Below the pieces are notes generated by a model, which was not told the origin of the DNA, ran no database searches, and saw nothing but the letters and a program-made list of their open reading frames with translations. A stretch of 64,000 bases of DNA from Tenrec ecaudatus (Eukaryota; Chordata; Mammalia; Afrosoricida; Tenrecidae): positions 1 through 64,000 of the forward strand of contig NW_027459223.1 of assembly GCF_050624435.1 (NCBI RefSeq). The letters run 5' to 3'. Below are positions 44,600 through 56,759 of this stretch, piece after piece. Made by a program: the position numbers and the translations under genes. How positions within the stretch are numbered: the first letter of the stretch is position 1; the number at the start of each line of letters is the position of its first letter.

Positions 44600-44770
44600 C
44601 CTCAAATGGGCTTCCACACAGAAGGAATGGGTACAGAGGGTGGTGGATTAAAGGAGGCACACCTGAGTTAACTATTACTGATGCAGAGGGATGGATGCAA
44701 AAGAGTTCACTACATCTTCTGTCAGCTTTTTCATATATTTGAAATTCTTCATAATAAAATGTTAGACTGT
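44600..44770 (+). repeat. Old L1 3' end, + strand
   Basis: The order tggtggattaaaggaggc, gagggatggatgcaaaag, ttcatatatttgaaattcttc and ataataaaatg is that of mammalian L1 3' ends (a fuller version recurs in many mammals). No A-tail is left. Confidence 0.55.
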
Positions 44771-46371
44771 CAAGTGGGAAGTAGTTCTAAGCTTTCTGTG
44801 TATGCCGGGAGTAGGCATCATGATGTCATCCTAAGGCATATGTTTAAAAGTATTTGATGAATATTATCTTCAAGAAAGTCAATCATTTCAATCTTGCTTT
44901 CCTCCTTGACAAAATGGGCAAATGATATTTAGCTCTCATGGTCATTCTAAGGGTTAAAAAAATCACAAACAGAGGAGTATTTCTTATATAAACTGTACAG
45001 CGCCTTAAGGCTGAAGGAGCAGAACTAGAACTTCTGCGACCATGTGCTCTCCATCTGCATTCTGACCTTGATTTGTTCCCTGCACTGAGCTACTAAACTC
45101 GTGGGTAGATCCCAGCACATCCATTCCCTGCTTAGGGACAAATTACCAAATGGTAGTGTAATTGCCATGGGAAAATTATGACTCTGTTCTGAATTATCTC
45201 CATCATAAATCCAAAACCAGTCAAACAAGCTCTGTCACCAGAGCGACAGGCCTGCTCTATAGTGACAAGAGTCCCACATACAAGTGCCCATAAATCCGTG
45301 AGTACCACCGCCCTCCAACGTCATCCTGAAGCAGGCGTTCACGTCAGATGCGGAAAGCCAGGCTGGCAGCATGTTGGGCACCACTGTGGAAACAATGCAA
45401 ATGAGGTGATAGACAGCCGTCAGCAAGAGAAAGCCCCTTCATCTGCCTCTTGTCGACTGTACACGTGGCTGCAGGAAGCTGTTTGTTTGCTTCTGCATAT
45501 TTTTCTACTGCATTGAAGGGGGAGGGGAGAGGGCGTATTACAATTAAGAAGCTTAATAGGCACTCGGGTCTCTTTCTTTTAACTTGAATCATTTCTGTTA
45601 CTAGAGGTATAAAAGCCTGTCGAAGAAATAAACTTCTCTCAAGCAATCACAGTGAGGGACATGACAAGGACCAGAGAAGGACACATCTTTGTGCGAGTCC
45701 TTATTTTCTTCTCTAGTCTTGGGGGAATGTTCATCTTGACTTAACAGAGAGATGAAACATCGACTATAATTCCTCATGATGTACAGAGGTATTTTCCTGC
45801 CTCTCAGAATGTTATACTCTATTTCAAATTAGAGTTAAAAGCCACCCAATCCCATTGCAGATGAAATGTGGGCAGTAAAAAAGATTTTTTCTATGGGAGA
45901 GCGAGGAGGGACATCAACTAAAAGGCGGGTTCTGTTGAAAAGCTAGCTGGGCTACCCTGAATTCAGCGGTGAGAAGGAAGGTATGCTGGTTAGTTTTTGT
46001 TTGTTTTGACACTTTGCTCTCTTTCTTCAGGGGTTCAAGTACAGAGAAAGGGTAAAGGTACACCCATGGCTGAGCTGTGACATGTACACAGTAGACGCTG
46101 CACTGAAACAATGCTATGAAGTTACTTGAGAGCTTACACCTGCAAAGGACTTTGTATTTATACCTCACCATTTTATATTCTTAGAATTATTATACACTGG
46201 AATAGTGTTTAAATCAAATCAAATTAAGCAAAAAATACATGAAGTTTCTCTATCACCTGGAGATTTTTTTTCTAGGTAACAGTAACTAAGAGACAATTTA
46301 TAAATCTCTCCAGGCAAAGAGGGATGAAGGGAAATTGCTTTCTCTAGCAAGAGTTTGCACTAGACTACAAA
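44771..46371. other. Unassigned; contains an exon-like minus-strand block
   Basis: About 1.6 kb, GC-richer and repeat-poor at 45000-45660. On the minus strand, 45240-45392 lies between an acceptor-like tttccacag and a donor-like CTG/gtgaca with an open frame across it. I do not recognise the product, and chance open frames of this size are common. I do not call a gene here. Confidence 0.3.
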
Positions 46372-46470
46372 ACTAACGGTTGATATTTCAACCCACTCAG
46401 CACAGCCATGAAGAAAACTACGGCGACCTGTTTTGGTACCATCGATGGAGGTGAGAAAATTGCTCTCTGA
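46372..46470 (+). repeat. Possible AfroSINE fragment
   Basis: ctaacggttgatatttcaa, cccactcagcacagccatga and aaactacggcgacctg follow the order of AfroSINE variants. Short and diverged. Confidence 0.45.
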
Positions 46471-46998
46471 CCAGCGGAATGGCAACATCTCTACTGTATC
46501 TCAATTTAACATACAATTTTGTTTCTGAAAATACACTATTTATATAGAAATTTTATTAAACTGGGGATCTTTAGGTTAGGAATATAAACCATAAGCTTTC
46601 TTTGATTTTTCTTTAATGCTGATGATATTCAAATAAAGTTTAGGAAAGAGTAATGATTATGATGTTCTAACTCAATGATGAATAACAATTCAAGGACATT
46701 AATGGTATGGATTTACTATTTTCTATCAGTGACACTCATTAATTAAAATAATCATCCTTCGTTACTATCTGAAAATTATCCCTCATTACCATTTGTAAGA
46801 GGTAATTTTCTAAAGTAGAAGCATCAATAAAATAACAAAGAATGACAAAAATACAATCTAACAACAGTGATATGTGCTCATATTCTAAATATGAAAATCC
46901 AAATAAGTATATATCTTTTTTAAATTATCAAAATATCTTATATTTTCCTGAAATAATGGTATATAATTCAAGATTATTAATGAAGTTGCAAGTCACAT
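46471..46998. other. AT-rich intergenic DNA
   Basis: No feature recognised. Confidence 0.35.
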
Positions 46999-47015
46999 GA
47001 AATTGAAAAGATGAG

Positions 47016-47190
47016 GGGGTGTAGGGAGGGAGGGGAAAAACGAGGACATGATGCCAGGGGCTTAAGTGGAGAGCAAATATTTTAAGAATGATGAGGGCAA
47101 TGAATGTACAAATGTGCTTTACCAATTGATGTATGCATGGATTTTGATAAGAATTTTATGAGTCCCTAATAAAACGATTAATAAAAAAAA
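47016..47190 (+). mobile_element. TER3 copy, strongly 5'-truncated
   Basis: A 175-bp 3' end with gcttaagtggagagcaaat, the cctaataaaacg poly(A) signal and an A-tail. It is flanked by gaaattgaaaagatgag (46999-47015) and gaaattgaaaaggtgag (47191-47207), 16 of 17 identical. Confidence 0.9.
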
Positions 47191-47207
47191 GAAATTGAAA
47201 AGGTGAG

Positions 47208-47651
47208 AAAATACCGTCAAGTTAACTGAATCATATTTATAAAAGGTCTAAAATATAAATTTAAAACAAAACAATATCATTATTATTTAACACACAACAC
47301 TGGAAAAACAATAATTTTTATAAGACTCATATAGTAATAAGAAAAAAGATGACTGATAAAATAGTTCATTAAAAATTATAGTTTTAAGAAAAAAATGCAA
47401 AATTCATAGAACCTAAGTGGCTAAAAATCACCATAACACGTAGACTCACTGTTATTTTGTTCTAAAAGAAAATATCTCAATTAAAATATAAAAGAATCAA
47501 TTTATTCTTTCTTACCTGATTTGTCAGTAGTTTAACCAGTATCCACTGAATCCTACAAGCATTATGAATAAGCCAGGTATTTACACTTTCTATAATATCT
47601 CTTGTCTTTATGGAGCTTTATTTATTGACTTTTAAATTTCTTTCTTGGTAT
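47208..47651. other. AT-rich intergenic DNA
   Basis: No feature recognised. Confidence 0.35.
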
Positions 47652-47670
47652 AAAATTTTATTTTCATTGT

Positions 47671-49934
47671 TCCAAAGGACAGCATTGATTCTGCAGCTCC
47701 GGGAGATGCACATATCTGATCAGAGCACACAGGAGCAGATGAAGGGGCAGGAGGAGAGAGTGGAACACAGCCTGGCCCACCAGGCCGTGAGGATGATATT
47801 CCTGAGTAGAGCAGCCAATCCACAGAGAGGACAACATGGCTAGCCCCACTACGAGACATAATGCCCCTCAGTGACCAAGGGTGATACAGGGGACAGCACC
47901 GGAGACACAGTGTGTGAATTGCACCTGACCTGATCCCACCACACTGAGGCAAAGCACTGGGGGAGTGCAGCAGAACAGCAAGAGAATGGAGAGGCAAGGT
48001 CCCCAGGGAATGCTGAAAGTGTACTTTGGGGCCAGGGCGTGGTGCCCCAACAGACTGGACTGGAAAACGCTCCTAAGGGCCAGCAAACGATCCCTGAACT
48101 AACTACAACCTTTTCTCTTGAGAACTGTTTTGTTCTGTTCTTTGTCAGTGTTTTTTTGTTTTGTTTTGTTGTTTTGTCTGGTTGTATACTGTTGCTCTGT
48201 TTTCCTCTTTCTTGTTTTCGTGCACGTTAGAGTCTCCACAGGTCTGTCTGAATAGGACAGGCAGGATGAACTATCTGGAGGAAAAACAACGGGACCAACA
48301 GTTCCGGGGGGACTTGGGGTGGGGGGTAGGGGGGTAAGGAAGTGGTGTTCACAAACACAGGGACAAGGGAACAACATGGGACCCAAAATGGTAGCGGGGG
48401 GGGGGGGGGAGTGGCAGGCCTGGTGGGTAATGATCAAGGGTAAGGTTGCGTAGAGAAGAGGTATACTCTAACCCAGGTGGTGACGAAGCATGGTAGTAGG
48501 GCAGGAGGAAAGTCAAGGGAGATGGAGGAAAGAGCTAGGAGTCAAAGGGCATTTATGGAGGTCTAGACAAAGACATGTACATGCAAATATATATAGGAGG
48601 ATAGGGAAATAGATCTATGTGTCTATATTTATAGGTTAAGTATTAAAGTGGCGGAAGGACCTTGGGCCTCTACTCAAACACTCCCTCAATGCATGAATAT
48701 TTTCTTTTATTAAATTGGAACTCTATGATGCTCACTCTCCCGACACAACTGCTGGAGCCAAAGTCGGTGAACAAGTAAATGTGGTGAAGAAAGCTGATGG
48801 TACCCGGCTATCAAAAGAGATAGTGGCTGGGGTCTTAAAGGCTTGAAGATAAACAAGCGGCCATCTAGCTCAGAAGTAACAAAGTCCACATGGAAGAACA
48901 CACCAGCCTGTGTGATCAAGTGGTCCCAAGGGATCAGTTAACAGGCATCAAAGAACAAAAAATCATATAATTGGCTGCACACCTCCATGATAGGATCGCT
49001 GAAGACAAATGGGTGCATAAGCAAATGTGGTGAAGAAAGCGGATGGTGCCCAGCTATCAAAAGAGATAGTGTCTGGGGTCTTAAAGGCTTGAAGGTGAAC
49101 AAGCGGCCATCTAGCTCAGAAGCAAAAAAGCCCACATAGAAGAAGCACACCAGCCAGTGCAATCACGAGGTGCCAAAGGGACGAGGTCTAAGGCATCATG
49201 CAAAAAAAAAATGATGTGTGTGTATATGTATATATATGTGTGTGTATGTATGTATGTATATACATACCATATTGAATGAAGGGGGAAGTGGAGACCCAAG
49301 GCCCAAGTGTCGGCCAATGGAGATCCCCTTATAGAGGGGTTTAGGAGAGTAGATGGGTCAATCAGGATGCGAGGTAGTACCGATGAAGAACACAGCTTTC
49401 CCCCAGATCCTGGGTGCTTCTTCCCCCCAACTACCATGATCTGAATTTTACCTTGCAGGGCTGGATAGGGCAGAGGTTGTACACAGGTACATATGAGGGC
49501 TGGAGGCACAGGGAATCCAGGGTGGATGATACCTTCAGGACCAAGGGTGTGAGGGGCAATGCTGGGAGAGTGGAGGGTGAGTGGGTTGGAAAGGGGGAAC
49601 TTATTACAAGGATCCACATGTGACCTCCTCCCTGGGAGAGGGACGGCAGAGAAGGGGGGTAAGGGAGACTCCGGACAGGGCAATATATGACAAAATAACA
49701 ATGTATAAATTACCAAGGGCACATTAGGGAAGGGGGAGCGGGGAGGGAGGGGAAAAAAAAAAAGGACTTGATGCAAAGGGCTTAAGTGGAGAGCAAATGC
49801 TTTGAGAATGATTGGGGCAGGGAATGTATGGATGTGCTTTATACAATTGTATGTATATGTATGGATTGTGATAAGAATTGTATGAGCCCCTAATAAAATG
49901 TAAAAATAAATAAAGACTTAAAGAAATAAATTTT
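47671..49934 (+). mobile_element. TER3, longest copy (2.26 kb), no recognisable ORF
   Basis: Flanked by 19-base direct repeats (47652-47670 and 49935-49953) with one mismatch. The body has a GC-richer start without known homology (47680-48110), a T/TG-rich stretch (48120-48230), a G-rich region with a 14-G run (48396-48409), and two tandem modules of 246 bp (from about 48781 and 49027). A TG/TA simple repeat follows at 49211-49268, then the conserved 3' segment, the poly(A) signal in gcccctaataaaatg and a short A-tail. No L1 ORF2 similarity is visible in any frame. The 221-codon frame 49111-49776 is on the opposite strand. It is either the 3' untranslated region of an L1 subfamily or a non-autonomous element; the source cannot be decided from one window. 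Confidence 0.85.
49211..49268. repeat. TG/TA simple repeat within TER3
   Basis: Alternating TG, TA and TATG units, 58 bases, at the border between the modules and the 3' segment. Confidence 0.9.
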
Positions 49935-49953
49935 AAAAATTTATTTTCATTGT

Positions 49954-50511
49954 AAGCTTTAAATTGGAGTTTCATAATTCAATGACTCAAGGATGCCATC
50001 AGTTTTTCTGATATGTGATAATGTGATTACACGTATGATCATGTATCTACTGGAATTTTTTTGCTAATAAACATCTGAGTAAGCCTGAATGTTCCTTTTT
50101 CTTCATCCTAAAATCCAGTGTGTTCAACAGAAAATATCTTAATTTTAATCCTCTTGTTTTGTTTTCTAAAACACCTGGTACCCTTTCAATATACATATGT
50201 ACATACTTATTGTAAGAACACTGAGCTTCCAGGTATTAAATGTCTTTACCATTTGTATCTCCTCTTCATCTGACATTTCCAGAATTATCAAGTGTGTTGC
50301 ACACACACAAATGATGCCTGTTTACATAGTCATTGCATAATGATGATTACCTATTTCCTATTTAATTTATCTCAACTATCGGAGACATACTCTATATATC
50401 CTTTTGGTGTTCCTTGTGCTTATAGTATTCTTAGATTTTATATGATTCTCTTCTAATGCTAGATCAATTTTATTCTCCTTATCAGAGTATTTAATTTTTC
50501 TATCCTTGCTT
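49954..50511. other. AT-rich intergenic DNA
   Basis: No feature recognised. Confidence 0.35.
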
Positions 50512-50525
50512 CAAACTCTCATTTT

Positions 50526-51617
50526 TGCTTTTTTAAATAGTTTTATTAGGGGCTCATACAACTCTTATCTCAATCCATACATACATCAATTGTGTAAAGC
50601 ACATTTGTACATTCATTGCCCTCATCATTCTCAAAACATTTGCTCTCCACTTAAGCCCCTGGCATCAGGTCATCTTTTCCCACCCTCCCCACTACCCCCT
50701 CCCTCATGAACACTTGATAATTTATAAATTATTATTTTCTCATATCTTGCCCTGTCTGACGTTTCCCTTCACCCACTTTTCTGTTGCCTATCCCCCAGGG
50801 AGGAGGTCACATGTAGATCCTTGAAATCGGTTCCCCCTTTACAACCCACCCTCCCTCTACGGTCCCAGTATTACCACTCATACCACTGGTCCTGCAGGGA
50901 TCATTTGCCCTGAATTCCCTGTGCTTCCAGTTCCTATCTGTGCCAGTGTACAACCTCTGGTCTAGCCAGACAGACTTGCAAGGGAGAATTTGGATCATGA
51001 TAGTTGGCGGGGGGGGGGGGGGGGGGGCAGGGAGGGAGGAAGTATTTAGGAACTAGAGGAAAGTTGTATTTTTCATCAGTTCTACATTACACCTTGACTG
51101 GCTCGTCTTCCCCCCTCCCCCCAGACTCCTCTGCAAGTGGATGTCCAGTGGCCGACAAATGGGCTTTGGGTCTCCACTCCGTGCTCCCCACCTCATTCAC
51201 TATAGTAAAATTTTTGTTCTGATGATGCCTGATCCCTTCAACACCTCGTGATTGCACAGGCTGGTGTGCTTCTTCCATGTGGGCTTTGTTGCTTCTGAGC
51301 TAGATGGCCACTTGTTTACCTTCAAGCCTTTAAGACACCAGATGCTATATCTTTTGATAGCTGGGCACCATCAGCTTTCTTGCCACATTTGCTTATGCAC
51401 CCATTTTTCTTCAGCGATGGTACCATGGAGGTGAGCACACAATGATATGATTGTTTGTTCTTTGATGCCTGATACCTGATCCCTTCAGCACCTCGTGATC
51501 ACACAGGCTGGTGTGCTTTTCCATGTGGGTTTTTTTTGCTTTTGAGCTAGATGGCCCCATGTTTACCTTCAAGCTTTTAAGACCCCAGACGCTATATCTT
51601 TTGATAGCTGGGCACCA
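50526..51617 (-). mobile_element. TER3 copy, 1.09 kb, minus strand, two modules
   Basis: Flanked by an exact 14-bp repeat, caaactctcatttt (50512-50525 and 51618-51631). On the minus strand the target reads att/aaaatg, matching the L1 endonuclease site. It carries the two tandem modules with the same 247-bp period as 47671-49934 (ctatatcttttgatag ends at 51360 and 51607). A run of 19 G (on +) at 51009-51027 has expanded in this copy. No coding region. Confidence 0.92.
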
Positions 51618-51631
51618 CAAACTCTCATTTT

Positions 51632-52821
51632 AATCTCTTAGAATTAAGAGAGGGATACTTGTAACATGTTCTGCATGACATTTGTAGTTGTGCTGAATCA
51701 TGATTTTAGCTCTCCTTGTTAATAATTTTCCCCATAGTTGCTAGGTTTTTATGCTAGTTTATGCTTAAATATCCTTTGTATTTGACGGGGAAAGTCTTAT
51801 TCAATAGAAGTGGTTGCTGAACAATTATGGCTAAAGAGCAATCATGTAGAATAGTTTGAAGCCAATGCAGTTTACATCAAGGGTGTTATTTCAGACCTAG
51901 TTCTAATCAAATCAACGGTTCCATCTGTTTAGAGGCATATTTCTGCTCCATAGTCCCATTTCAGAATATGCTGGAAAGCTGTGTGATTCACAGTTCAACC
52001 CTGTGTATTGCAGGTTATCACGGTGGTGATTTAGCATGTAATTGTTTCTCTCCAGCTGTCTCAATTAATGGTTGCCAAGTCAATTGCCATATACACACTT
52101 CTTCCACATTCCACCATTTTTGCACCCTTTTTCTTGTAAAAATATGGGGTTTGTAAATCTCTTACAGGCTTGACTGCTTCCTGCTCTTCCATGTGTAGAA
52201 AGATTTCACCATGTAGTCCATCAAGATTTCATTCTTCCACACAAGGCCTTCTACTCCTGGAGACCTCGGTGCTCAGTAAACTATAGAGAGGAGACCCATA
52301 GATTCTTGTATCTATTCTCAGAATCCTTTTGACATTTTGACTAGAATTCACTGTATTTTCAGTCGTTCTCTTTTTTTTGGTCTGTTTTGATAGCTTATAG
52401 TTTTTGGTGCCTGTGTATGAGCGTAGCAAAAATATTTGTTTTATCTTTTCCATTTATTTTGTCACTAACGGTGAGTCATGGGGTAAGTAGAAGAGAACAA
52501 AATCATGTAGCATTTCACTTCCCATAACTGAAGTCCTTAAAAGGCAAATAATCAAACCACTACATATATTTTAAAAGTGAAGCTAATAATAATTCTATGA
52601 AATTTGTACCAAAATTAGCACACTCATATATTCTGGTAGCACATTCAGTTGGTATGAATCAGCTGACTCTTTACCAAAAATCATTTCTCTTTTCATCGGG
52701 AGGAAATAATGAAACTTCAGTTTTAAAACTTCCTTTAAAATAAATGATACCATGTGATTATTGCCTACATGAGTCTTTACCATGTGATTTCTGTGTATTG
52801 TTTTTTTGTTTTGTTTTAACT
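51632..52821. other. Unassigned AT-rich intergenic DNA
   Basis: No gene or recognised repeat. Confidence 0.35.
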
Positions 52822-52842
52822 ACATGACTGTTCTCATGTGAG

Positions 52843-53809
52843 ACTTTGGGTCTCTGCTCAAGCCCTGCCTCAACACAAGAACACTTTGTTCTAACAACCT
52901 GGAATTCTGTGAGGCTCACCCTCCTGGTGTAATGCTGAAGTCAAAATGGGTGCATAAGCAAATATGGTGAAAAAAAGCTGACGGTGATCAGCTATCAAAA
53001 GATACAGCATTTGTGGTCTTAAAGGCTTGAAGTTAAACAAGCAGCCATCTAGCAGAGAAGTAACCAATCCACATGGAAAAAGCACACCAGCCTGTGTGAT
53101 CACGAGGTGTCAATAGGATCAGGTAACAAGTATCAAAAGACCCAAAATAAGCAACAAAAAATGTGTTGAGAACAAAGGGGGTCAGTGCAGAGACCCAAAA
53201 CCTATCTGTAGACAATAGGACAGATCCTCACAATAGGGTCCCAAGAAAGGGAGGAGTCAACAAGGGGGTAGGAGAGCACTGGTGAAACACACAATATTCC
53301 TCTGGTTCCTTGAGGCTTACTTATCCCCAACTATCATGACCCCAGTCCTGCCTTTCACTGTGGGCCAGATCACAGCATGAACACAGGTACAGATAAGACC
53401 TCATGACACACTGGATCCAGGTCAGATGAAACCATCAGAGACAGAAATGAGAGTAGCGATACCAGGGTGGTAGGGAGAACATGAGGAGAGGTGGGAGGTA
53501 GGGGGGACCAGTCACAATGATTGATACATAAACCCTCACCCCCAGGGGAATAAACAGCAGAAACCATTGGTGTAAGATATAAAAATAATAATTATTTATA
53601 ATTTATCAAGGGTCATGAGAGGGGAAGAGGGGGAAGGAGGGAAAAAAGAGGAGCTGATACCAAGGGTTGTAATAGAAACTAAATGTTTAGAAAATGATGA
53701 TGGCAACATACGTACAAATATGCTTGATACAATTCATGTACGGATTGTTATAAGAGCTGTGAGAGCTTCCAATAAAATGATCTTAAAACAACAACAGCAT
53801 AAAAACCCC
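52843..53809 (+). mobile_element. TER3 copy, older subfamily, 967 bp
   Basis: Flanked by a 21-base direct repeat (52822-52842 and 53810-53830) with two mismatches, sharing tgttctcatgtgag. It has one module only, a longer 5' part (cttgttctaacaacctgg) and a diverged 3' segment ending ttccaataaaatga and an AAC-rich tail. More differences from the other copies suggest an older source. Confidence 0.88.
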
Positions 53810-54094
53810 ACATGCTTGTTCTCATGTGAGTCTCTTTTAAGCTGCTGTATTAACAACTACCAGATGTTTCTTTGTGTCTGATATCCTTCTAGCTGGTTGG
53901 AACGGAGACAATACATCCCAACGAACTTTTGGAGTGACTTGTTAGCAGTCATTCCTGGAAGAAAGTCTACATGATCCATAAATAGATCCAAGAATGGATA
54001 TGGAGCTCCCCCTTAATCCTAGCTCTAATCTAAGATCAATTAGTTCTCATGACATGACCCTGTAAGATACTTGTCCTAAAGAAGAAAGCAAAGA

Positions 54095-54840
54095 AGATAT
54101 GGTGCTATACCAGTGTGGTGAAGAAATTTGATAGTGCCTGGCTATCAGCTAGAATGGCATCTGGGGTCTTAAAGGCTTGTTTCCAAACAAGCAGCCATCT
54201 AAGTGAGATGTCAACTAAATCCACAAGGACGAAGCACACCAACACCCGTGCCCTAAGGACTGTAAATTATATAATCCAAAGCAAAAGGAGGGAATGATAT
54301 CAGAACTTACATTGTGAGATTCAGGTTTGCAGAAGGCGACAGATGACAACATATTTTTGAGATCTATAACTAAGCCTCCAGTGAATTCCCTCTAACCATA
54401 ATAAACTGGATACAAAGAGAGAGTACTGGAGAGGTGACATAGCAGATTAAACTGACAAACCTCACTTGAATGATTAAAACCTTATCACTTGATCTGGTTT
54501 CAATATTTTCTGTTTATTTGTTTGCATATTGAAGTTTATCTCTGAAGTATTCTGTTATCATGGGTAGCCTTAAGGAACCTTTGTAATATGTTTTTCAGTA
54601 TATGAAACCAGGATTGATGAACCTGTAGAAACAAAATTAGAATAAGGGTCCCTGGGGTAAACAGTGGGGAAGTTGGGGTAAAGGGGAAGCAAATATCAAG
54701 AGGTTCATGAAGGACAAAAGTGTTTTGAAACTGATGGTGGTAGCAATTGCATAATACTGCTTGATGTGACTAAACTATGGAATGGTATAATGTCTGGATT
54801 AGTTACTAATAAAATGGTTTGGGGAAAAATAAACAAAAAT
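54095..54840 (+). mobile_element. TER3-related, old copy
   Basis: The single module is still readable (gcctggctatcagctagaat, tctggggtcttaaaggcttg, aagcagccatctaag, gaagcacaccaacacc), but the 3' segment is different from young copies and ends actaataaaatggtttgggg. Probably the ancestral form. No target duplication was identified. Confidence 0.65.
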
Positions 54841-55445
54841 CTAAACAATAGTTTACCTTGACTAGTAAATAATTTATGCTTTCAATAATGTGTTCTTTTG
54901 AGACATATATGAGATCAAACTGACAAGTGCAGCATGGAAAATTAGATAGGAATCTTAGGGCAAGTGGACTCCAGTTCGTGGGGGAAGAATAACTTGTGTG
55001 AGTGCAGAAGAGAAACACCCCACCCAAAGCACGGGTGAAAACTTCATGCAACATGGAAACTAGATTGGAGAACCAGAGGACAACTAACGACAACATGGGT
55101 ACCATATTAAATAGAATGTGACCAAACAATGCCATTGCTCAATTTGTGTGGAAAGTCTCAGAATGTAACCAGGCTTCTTTTGTAAATTTCTTCAAGAACC
55201 CAATAAAATAGCAAAAAATGGACTCAAATGATAAAACATGGGTGTACATTACAAAGAAATACACCCTAAGAAATTTACACTGAAGTAAACTAAAGTATAA
55301 TGGTATAATATGAACTAACTATTTACCTGGCCTCCAAACCTGAGCTCAGTGTTATGGTGTACCTCCCCAGCATGCCATGCTTGACTGAGGATGTAGTTTG
55401 GTCATACATATATTCCTTAATATGCTTTACTAGCAAAAAAATAGA
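54841..55445. other. Unassigned; contains a possible LINE 3' end
   Basis: The stretch ending cttcaagaacccaataaaat (55184-55209) resembles another poly(A)-bearing 3' end of the same type. Nothing else recognised. Confidence 0.35.
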
Positions 55446-55640
55446 TTGAGCACTTATAGTGGCTGGGATGTAGTGAATGTTTTGAATTAAACAAACTTAT
55501 GGCATAGATACTGTATTAGCGATATATTATAGACAGAGGAATTTAGGATCAAAGAATTCAATAACTTGCTCACAGTCACATGTTACTGGAGCTGAGAATT
55601 AATACTCCTATTTAATTATGGAGCTTGTGCTCTTCACGAA
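55446..55640 (+). repeat. MIR SINE, + strand
   Basis: A diverged MIR: gattgagcacttatagtggc near the start, atagacagaggaatttagg, aataacttgctcacagtca and gagctgagaattaatactcc in MIR order. Confidence 0.75.
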
Positions 55641-56555
55641 TATAATTTCTCAAAACTAAAAATTAAAACACAAGAGCAGTTATGAGGGCAGGAACTTTGG
55701 TTGTTTTACTGGCTGTTTTATTCTTTGCTATTTACTCTTGTGTCTATACTAATTTCTGGCACATAGTGTTTATTAAATATTTGGTGAACATATGAAATGT
55801 AACACTGTTGAAAGAACATTTTGAAGCAAAATTTCATCCTATCCTATATGTATTTTCAACCCGCATGTATTTCCAGTTGTATAGGCTAAAACTACCATAT
55901 AGTTGCAATATACTGCTAACGAACTTTGTATTACAGAATTCAGTATTTGTAAATTATTCTTAGTAACAAGCATCAAACACTAAAATTAAAAAGGTCAACA
56001 CACTAAAACCATTTGGAGAACTTCTAATGCTTCCCACTATTTTCATTTTGCCTGTTTGTAAAGAAGCTCTCATATTACTTATTTGTGAGAATACACAATT
56101 TATTTCAAACTCACTATTTACATTGGTAAACTGAATAATACATATATATCACAAGGTAATAGTAAATACAGACTAATTACATGAATATAAAATACTTTAT
56201 TAGCTTATATGCTTTTTATAGTTTCATAATGATTAATAAAGGACACATTTTTACTTTACCTTTGGCATATAGTTGAAGTTGGAAAATTTCTTAATATTTC
56301 TGCTTCAAACATTTGTAACTTCATATTGTTGGATGTGATAATTATTTAATACAGAATTTATAGAATTCACATGTTTTCAATACTTATCTTCAGTGACATT
56401 TTCCTCCATTAGGAAAACAACTTAAATTTATGTACTAAACATCAGCTTTTGTGCTCAAATTTTAAATTTCTCTATCTGTGCTCATATGACAACAGTATGT
56501 CAAAACTAATCTTCCTGAGACTAAATATGGTAATTTCATCATGGCATGAACTAAG
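55641..56555. other. AT-rich intergenic DNA
   Basis: No gene or recognised repeat. Confidence 0.35.
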
Positions 56556-56647
56556 TACCATGACTCTGTTATATATCTACTTTTATCATTCTACATTCAA
56601 ATACCATGACTCTGTTATATATCTACTTTTATCATTCTACATTCCAC
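56556..56647. repeat. 46-bp perfect tandem duplication
   Basis: Two adjacent identical 46-base units starting taccatgactctgttatata at 56556 and 56602. The lack of differences means a recent duplication or recent gene conversion. Confidence 0.95.
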
Positions 56648-56740
56648 CTATCATCCATCTATCTATCTATCCAGCTACTTCCCTACCAAACCTACCCACA
56701 TATGTACACACTTACCTACCTACCAACTCCCTAATATTTA
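56648..56740. repeat. (ATCT)n / (CTAC)n simple repeats
   Basis: Short tetranucleotide runs (atctatctatctat at about 56656-56671, then cttacctacctac). Confidence 0.8.
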
Positions 56741-56759
56741 CACTACATATATAATTTAT

